From Whitmania pigra (Eukaryota; Annelida; Clitellata; Hirudinida; Haemopidae), in assembly GCA_021613335.1 (NCBI GenBank), contig JAJTWR010000454.1, forward strand, positions 82,001 to 146,000: a stretch of DNA of 64,000 nt. The letters run 5' to 3'. The position numbers were made by a program, and so were the translations under genes. Shown here one piece after another: positions 61,301 through 64,000 of the stretch (positions are counted from its first letter, which is position 1; each line of letters opens with the position of its first letter). The notes beneath the pieces are model-generated. The model saw only the letters and a program-made list of their open reading frames with translations. It searched no databases and was not told where the DNA came from.

Positions 61301-63985
61301 AAAGAGCTGGTCAGTGAATGATTGAATGCATGAATGCATGAATAAATGAGTTAAATTAATTATTTCCCTTGAGCAGACCAACATGCCAGCCCTGAAAAAT
61401 ATTATAAATCAGTCTGGCCTCAACACTCCTGTGGCATTAGGATGTCTCAGGAAGAAGGACCTTGACAAGGCCAGAGATATACTCGATAGAATCTTGTTAG
61501 CAATGTTTGGAATACTTGCGTTATTGGTATTGGTAGCTGTGATGTAGTATGTATATAATATATATATATATATAATTATTACAATGAATGACTTGATGAA
61601 ATATCAGGATTGTGAATTAAAGGTTCGATAAAATAATGAAATGTTGGATGCTACTGATTATAATGAGCCATTCTGTGGCTTATGAAATGTGACATTATGA
61701 CACTGTCAATGACATTTCAACTGCACCAGAATGTGTGGTTATAACTGTGACTAACTTCCTGTTGAGCAGAATATCAGCTAAGAAGTTTACAGAAATGAGG
61801 AGGACAAGCTTTCCTGATCTTCATGCCTTGGAGAAGCAGTCCAATGAGGTTGATTGATAACTAATTATTGTTACAATGTTATATTGATTGATAACTAATT
61901 ATTGTTATAATCATTAATTTTTATTTTAATAATTAATATATTAATAACATTATTATATGAGACTTTAACAAATATTTCACTTTTACTTTAAATGTCTAAC
62001 AAATCAAGCATTGCTAAGTTTGCTTACAATTATGAACTTAGAGAGGACTAGCATGTGTCACAAAGTAATAATGCTTTTATAGAAATTGTTTGTGAAGATT
62101 GGGCAGGATTTGTGCATAGTTGAATGTAAAAAAAAGATATTCAAAATGCTATCATCATCACCTTCAATGCAATTAGTCTTATACTCATTACAATCTATAT
62201 TTTTATCTTCGTCACCGACATGACTTCATCTCCATCATCACCTCAAAGCTGGCTGATCTCTCAAACGAGTACTACCACATACTGCCCAAGAAGGACTTCC
62301 TTTATGAGAAAGTTCCCATATTGAATGATGAATCATCCGTCAAAAAGGAACTAGCCAATCTTGACCTACTTTTTGATATTGAAATTGCAACAAGGTTCAT
62401 GATTGCAGCCATGGAGAAAAAAGAAGGTGGGTTTATTGGCATTTGTCATGAACGTTCTGGGTTCAACTGTTGTATCCATCACTATCATAACCATTGATTT
62501 TATTATTACCATACTTGTTTTTAATGTTTAACGTTAGATTTTCAGCCAATCTTTTGAGTGCCTTAAATATCTAAGAGGGTGATCGCTGACAATGCCTGCA
62601 CTGTTTTTACAATATTTTTATAGTAATGCTATAATTCTCATGTCTTTGTAGGCTGTAATTGTTATATTATAAATAATTATTATTTCTCCAGTAATGAATA
62701 CCTTGGATTACATATATAAGAGCATGGATTGTCAGATTGTCTTGCTAGAGAAAATGAGTCTTGAGTGTCAGTACCTCCTCAGATATATCAGCACATCATG
62801 GAAAGGTAGATACACCACTATTATCAATTTGACATCAATGGCATCATCATTACAGATATTTTACATTAAGGCAAAGTGGAGGCCATCTTTAAAATCCAGA
62901 GTAAGGTTGATGAAAAGAAATTCCAATATGGCAATCTCCCCACAAATAGAAAGCTTCTTTTCCATGGCAGCAACATCTGCAACCTTATCAGCATCTTGAC
63001 CAGGGGACTTCTTATATCTCCTCCTGGAGTGCATCTCACTGGGGACCTCTTTGGAAATGTTAGTTTCGCTTTCAGTTCTTCACTTTGTTTTCAGGTGAAT
63101 GAGCTTCTTTTCACAGCTTAATTCTTAATTTATGTGCACACATATATTTAGGATTTCTATTTGTCCCAGATTTTAAATTTAACAAGAAATTTGTCAAGAT
63201 AAATTGTATTTACATTCTCAGTTATCCTATTCAGGGCATTTACCTGGCAGACACCTTTATAAAGAGTTCAAACTATTGTCAATCTGGAACAAATGGGTTG
63301 AAATTTATGCTGGTTTGTGAGGTTGGTGGACTAACTGGCCGTCATGGCATCTGAACGCCATCTTCACAATTTTATTAGCTTAGTTATTTCTAAAACAGCA
63401 CCAAAGTACTTTTTATGTTGATCAAGTACTTTCTATCTAACAATAACCTGTCAAGCATGCTTTATTATCACTTTAGAAGTTTACATTATTATCATTTCTA
63501 AGCTTTTATTTTTATATTGGTTTTTAATACCATTTTTAAATATTACAATCCTTACTCAATTATTTTCAGGCTAACCTTGGCAAGATGAAAGCAGTTGTTG
63601 AGCATTTAACAGCTACCCCAGAAGGGGTGGATAGCATTCTTGCCCTTGGGAATGAAGTTCCTGATCCAATTCATGACGTTGTAACTCCTTCAGGTAAATT
63701 GGATATCTAAATATAAACTATAATGACTACGAGTTGTTATTATAACATTTCACTAACTACATAATGTATTGATGATCTTTCTTAATGCATTAGTGAAATG
63801 CTTAACAGTCTCAATATTCTCCATATAAATGTCATCTAGGGGCCATCCTTCCACTAGGAAAGGTTATGCAAATAAACAAAAGGAGGAAAGTCTCATCTTA
63901 CAGATTTTTGGAAAGGAATGAGTACATTGTATATTCAGCAGAAAATGTTGCCTTAAGATATGTGATACAATTCAAGGACGAATGA
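46388..63985 (+). CDS. Giant ankyrin-WGR-PARP (PME-5-like)
   Basis: Poly(ADP-ribose) polymerase. My model has 49 exons, all in phase: first 46388-46435, 46497-46662, 46960-47346, 47520-47699; last 62871-63058, 63235-63321, 63570-63693, 63840-63985; 8,193 bases, 2,730 residues. Order: a beta-rich N-terminal module (GSFYLCRVKQLVYENLNRFL, about 72-130); an acidic Asp run near 175-200; a basic Ser-rich tract (RKKLRRSSRSKARTQR) likely to act as a nuclear signal; many ankyrin repeats from about 430 to 2160 (TPLHYACLSL, TALMYASMNGHTDIVSYLLS); WGR (LYILFTRWGRIGDTGQYQ, about 2265-2315); PARP regulatory helices; catalytic domain. The H-Y-E triad is complete: LLFHGSN (His about 2581), GIYLADTFIKSSNYC (Tyr about 2615), RNEYIVY (Glu about 2710). 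Layout matches nematode PME-5. Intron 17 is GC-AG. WGR suggests DNA-break activation; ankyrins suggest a scaffold. Confidence 0.93.
46748..46776. repeat. (CAT)n microsatellite
   Basis: About nine ATC/CAT units in intron 2 of the PARP gene. Confidence 0.85.
47224..47330 (+). repeat. Coding GAT/GAC repeat (acidic tract)
   Basis: GAT, GAC and GAA codons in exon 3 of the PARP gene encode a run of Asp and Glu (for example DDGDDDDDDDYDDD). It looks like a trinucleotide repeat absorbed into coding sequence and may vary in length between individuals. Confidence 0.7.
48637..48668. repeat. (ATTATG)n repeat behind a splice donor
   Basis: Five ATTATG hexamers start within about ten bases of the donor of PARP exon 7 (48514-48631). 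Confidence 0.85.
49407..49540 (+). mobile_element. tRNA-like SINE, copy 2
   Basis: Partner of the copy at 38757-38905. It starts CGAGTTGGCTCAGAGG (A-box-like) and carries GTGTTCGCAGCCC, a better B box than in copy 1. It continues through GGGTAGGGGTGC to GGCGGATCGATT. It lies in intron 10 of the PARP gene (49380-49811), on the sense strand. The 3' boundary is not clear. Confidence 0.75.
54958..55013. repeat. (GAT)n microsatellite at a splice donor
   Basis: About 18 perfect GAT/TGA units starting at the fourth base of the intron after PARP exon 26 (54843-54955). Translated without splicing it gives a spurious Asp run. Confidence 0.9.
55303..55369. repeat. (TTA)n microsatellite
   Basis: About 22 uninterrupted TTA units in the intron after PARP exon 27 (55150-55263). 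Confidence 0.95.
56987..57049. mobile_element. 63-bp TTAA-flanked inverted repeat
   Basis: TTAACCCTTTG at one end and CAAAGGGTTAA at the other form perfect 11-base inverted ends including TTAA. The interior holds a second inverted pair (ACCGGG/CCCGGT). Ends starting CCC next to TTAA are typical of piggyBac-type elements, so this may be a tiny non-autonomous copy or solo hairpin. It lies in the intron after PARP exon 30, 22 bases before exon 31. Confidence 0.6.
59240..59399. repeat. 32-bp minisatellite, five copies
   Basis: Five head-to-tail 32-base units (GACATGTGTAAACATTGAAG, then ATGCATAATTAT) differ at only two or three positions. Position 18-20 alternates AAG/AGG and the start alternates TGTG/TGCG. 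The array begins 11 bases after the donor of PARP exon 36. The alternating variants suggest growth by duplication of a two-unit block. Confidence 0.95.
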
Positions 63986-64000
63986 ACAGCTTTCTTAATT

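Noticed and set aside
46388..63985. Assignment as canonical tankyrase
   Set aside because: Tankyrases have a SAM domain and no WGR or PARP regulatory domain; this protein has WGR and regulatory helices and no visible SAM.
1..64000. CRISPR arrays, operons or prokaryotic systems
   Set aside because: No direct repeats with regular spacers, no ribosome binding sites; all genes are intron-containing animal genes.

Overview
The window is nuclear DNA of an animal, most likely an invertebrate. It is AT-rich. Nearly every gene is split into many small exons by introns of about 50 to 1,500 bases, and the proteins are conserved metazoan families. One FMR1/FXR-type gene and a PARP that joins ankyrin repeats to a WGR domain (the layout of nematode PME-5, not known to me from vertebrates) argue against a vertebrate. 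I cannot fix the phylum.

Layout. 594-4960 (+): 3' part of alpha-adaptin (AP-2), cut by the left edge. 5967-7340 (-): METTL23-type methyltransferase, head-to-head with a USP31/43-type deubiquitinase at 7656-13017 (+). The USP converges on RPS19 (13515-14478, -), and their 3' ends nearly touch. 15244-16540 holds a small inverted-repeat element and a dead hAT-like transposase. 17184-23652 (-) is a LIV-1-type ZIP metal transporter. 26556-28517 (+) is a four-and-a-half-LIM protein. 30979-31425 (-) is a PNRC-type decapping cofactor. 32652-34696 (-) is an unrecognised 234-residue coiled-coil protein. 35291-39529 (+) is a coiled-coil ubiquitin reader with a UBAN motif and a C-terminal NZF zinc finger. 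41211-45087 (-) is FMR1/FXR. 46388-63985 (+) is a 49-exon gene for a predicted 2,730-residue ankyrin-WGR-PARP, ending 15 bases before the right edge.

I built exon models by hand from homology, GT/AG (or GC/AG) sites and codon phase. RPS19, METTL23, FHL, the coiled-coil gene, the UBAN-NZF gene and the PARP each close in phase from start to stop. Alpha-adaptin, the ZIP gene and the USP have unresolved points, stated in their entries.

The genes are functionally unrelated neighbours, as is usual in animals. Three deal with ubiquitin or ADP-ribose signalling (USP, UBAN-NZF, PARP) and two with mRNA fate (FMR1, PNRC). Most interesting: the UBAN plus NZF architecture, the very large intact ankyrin-WGR-PARP, about five GC-AG introns among roughly 115, a 130-codon open frame behind tandem stops in the USP gene, a tRNA-like SINE family with two copies, and tandem repeats sitting directly behind splice donors of the PARP gene.
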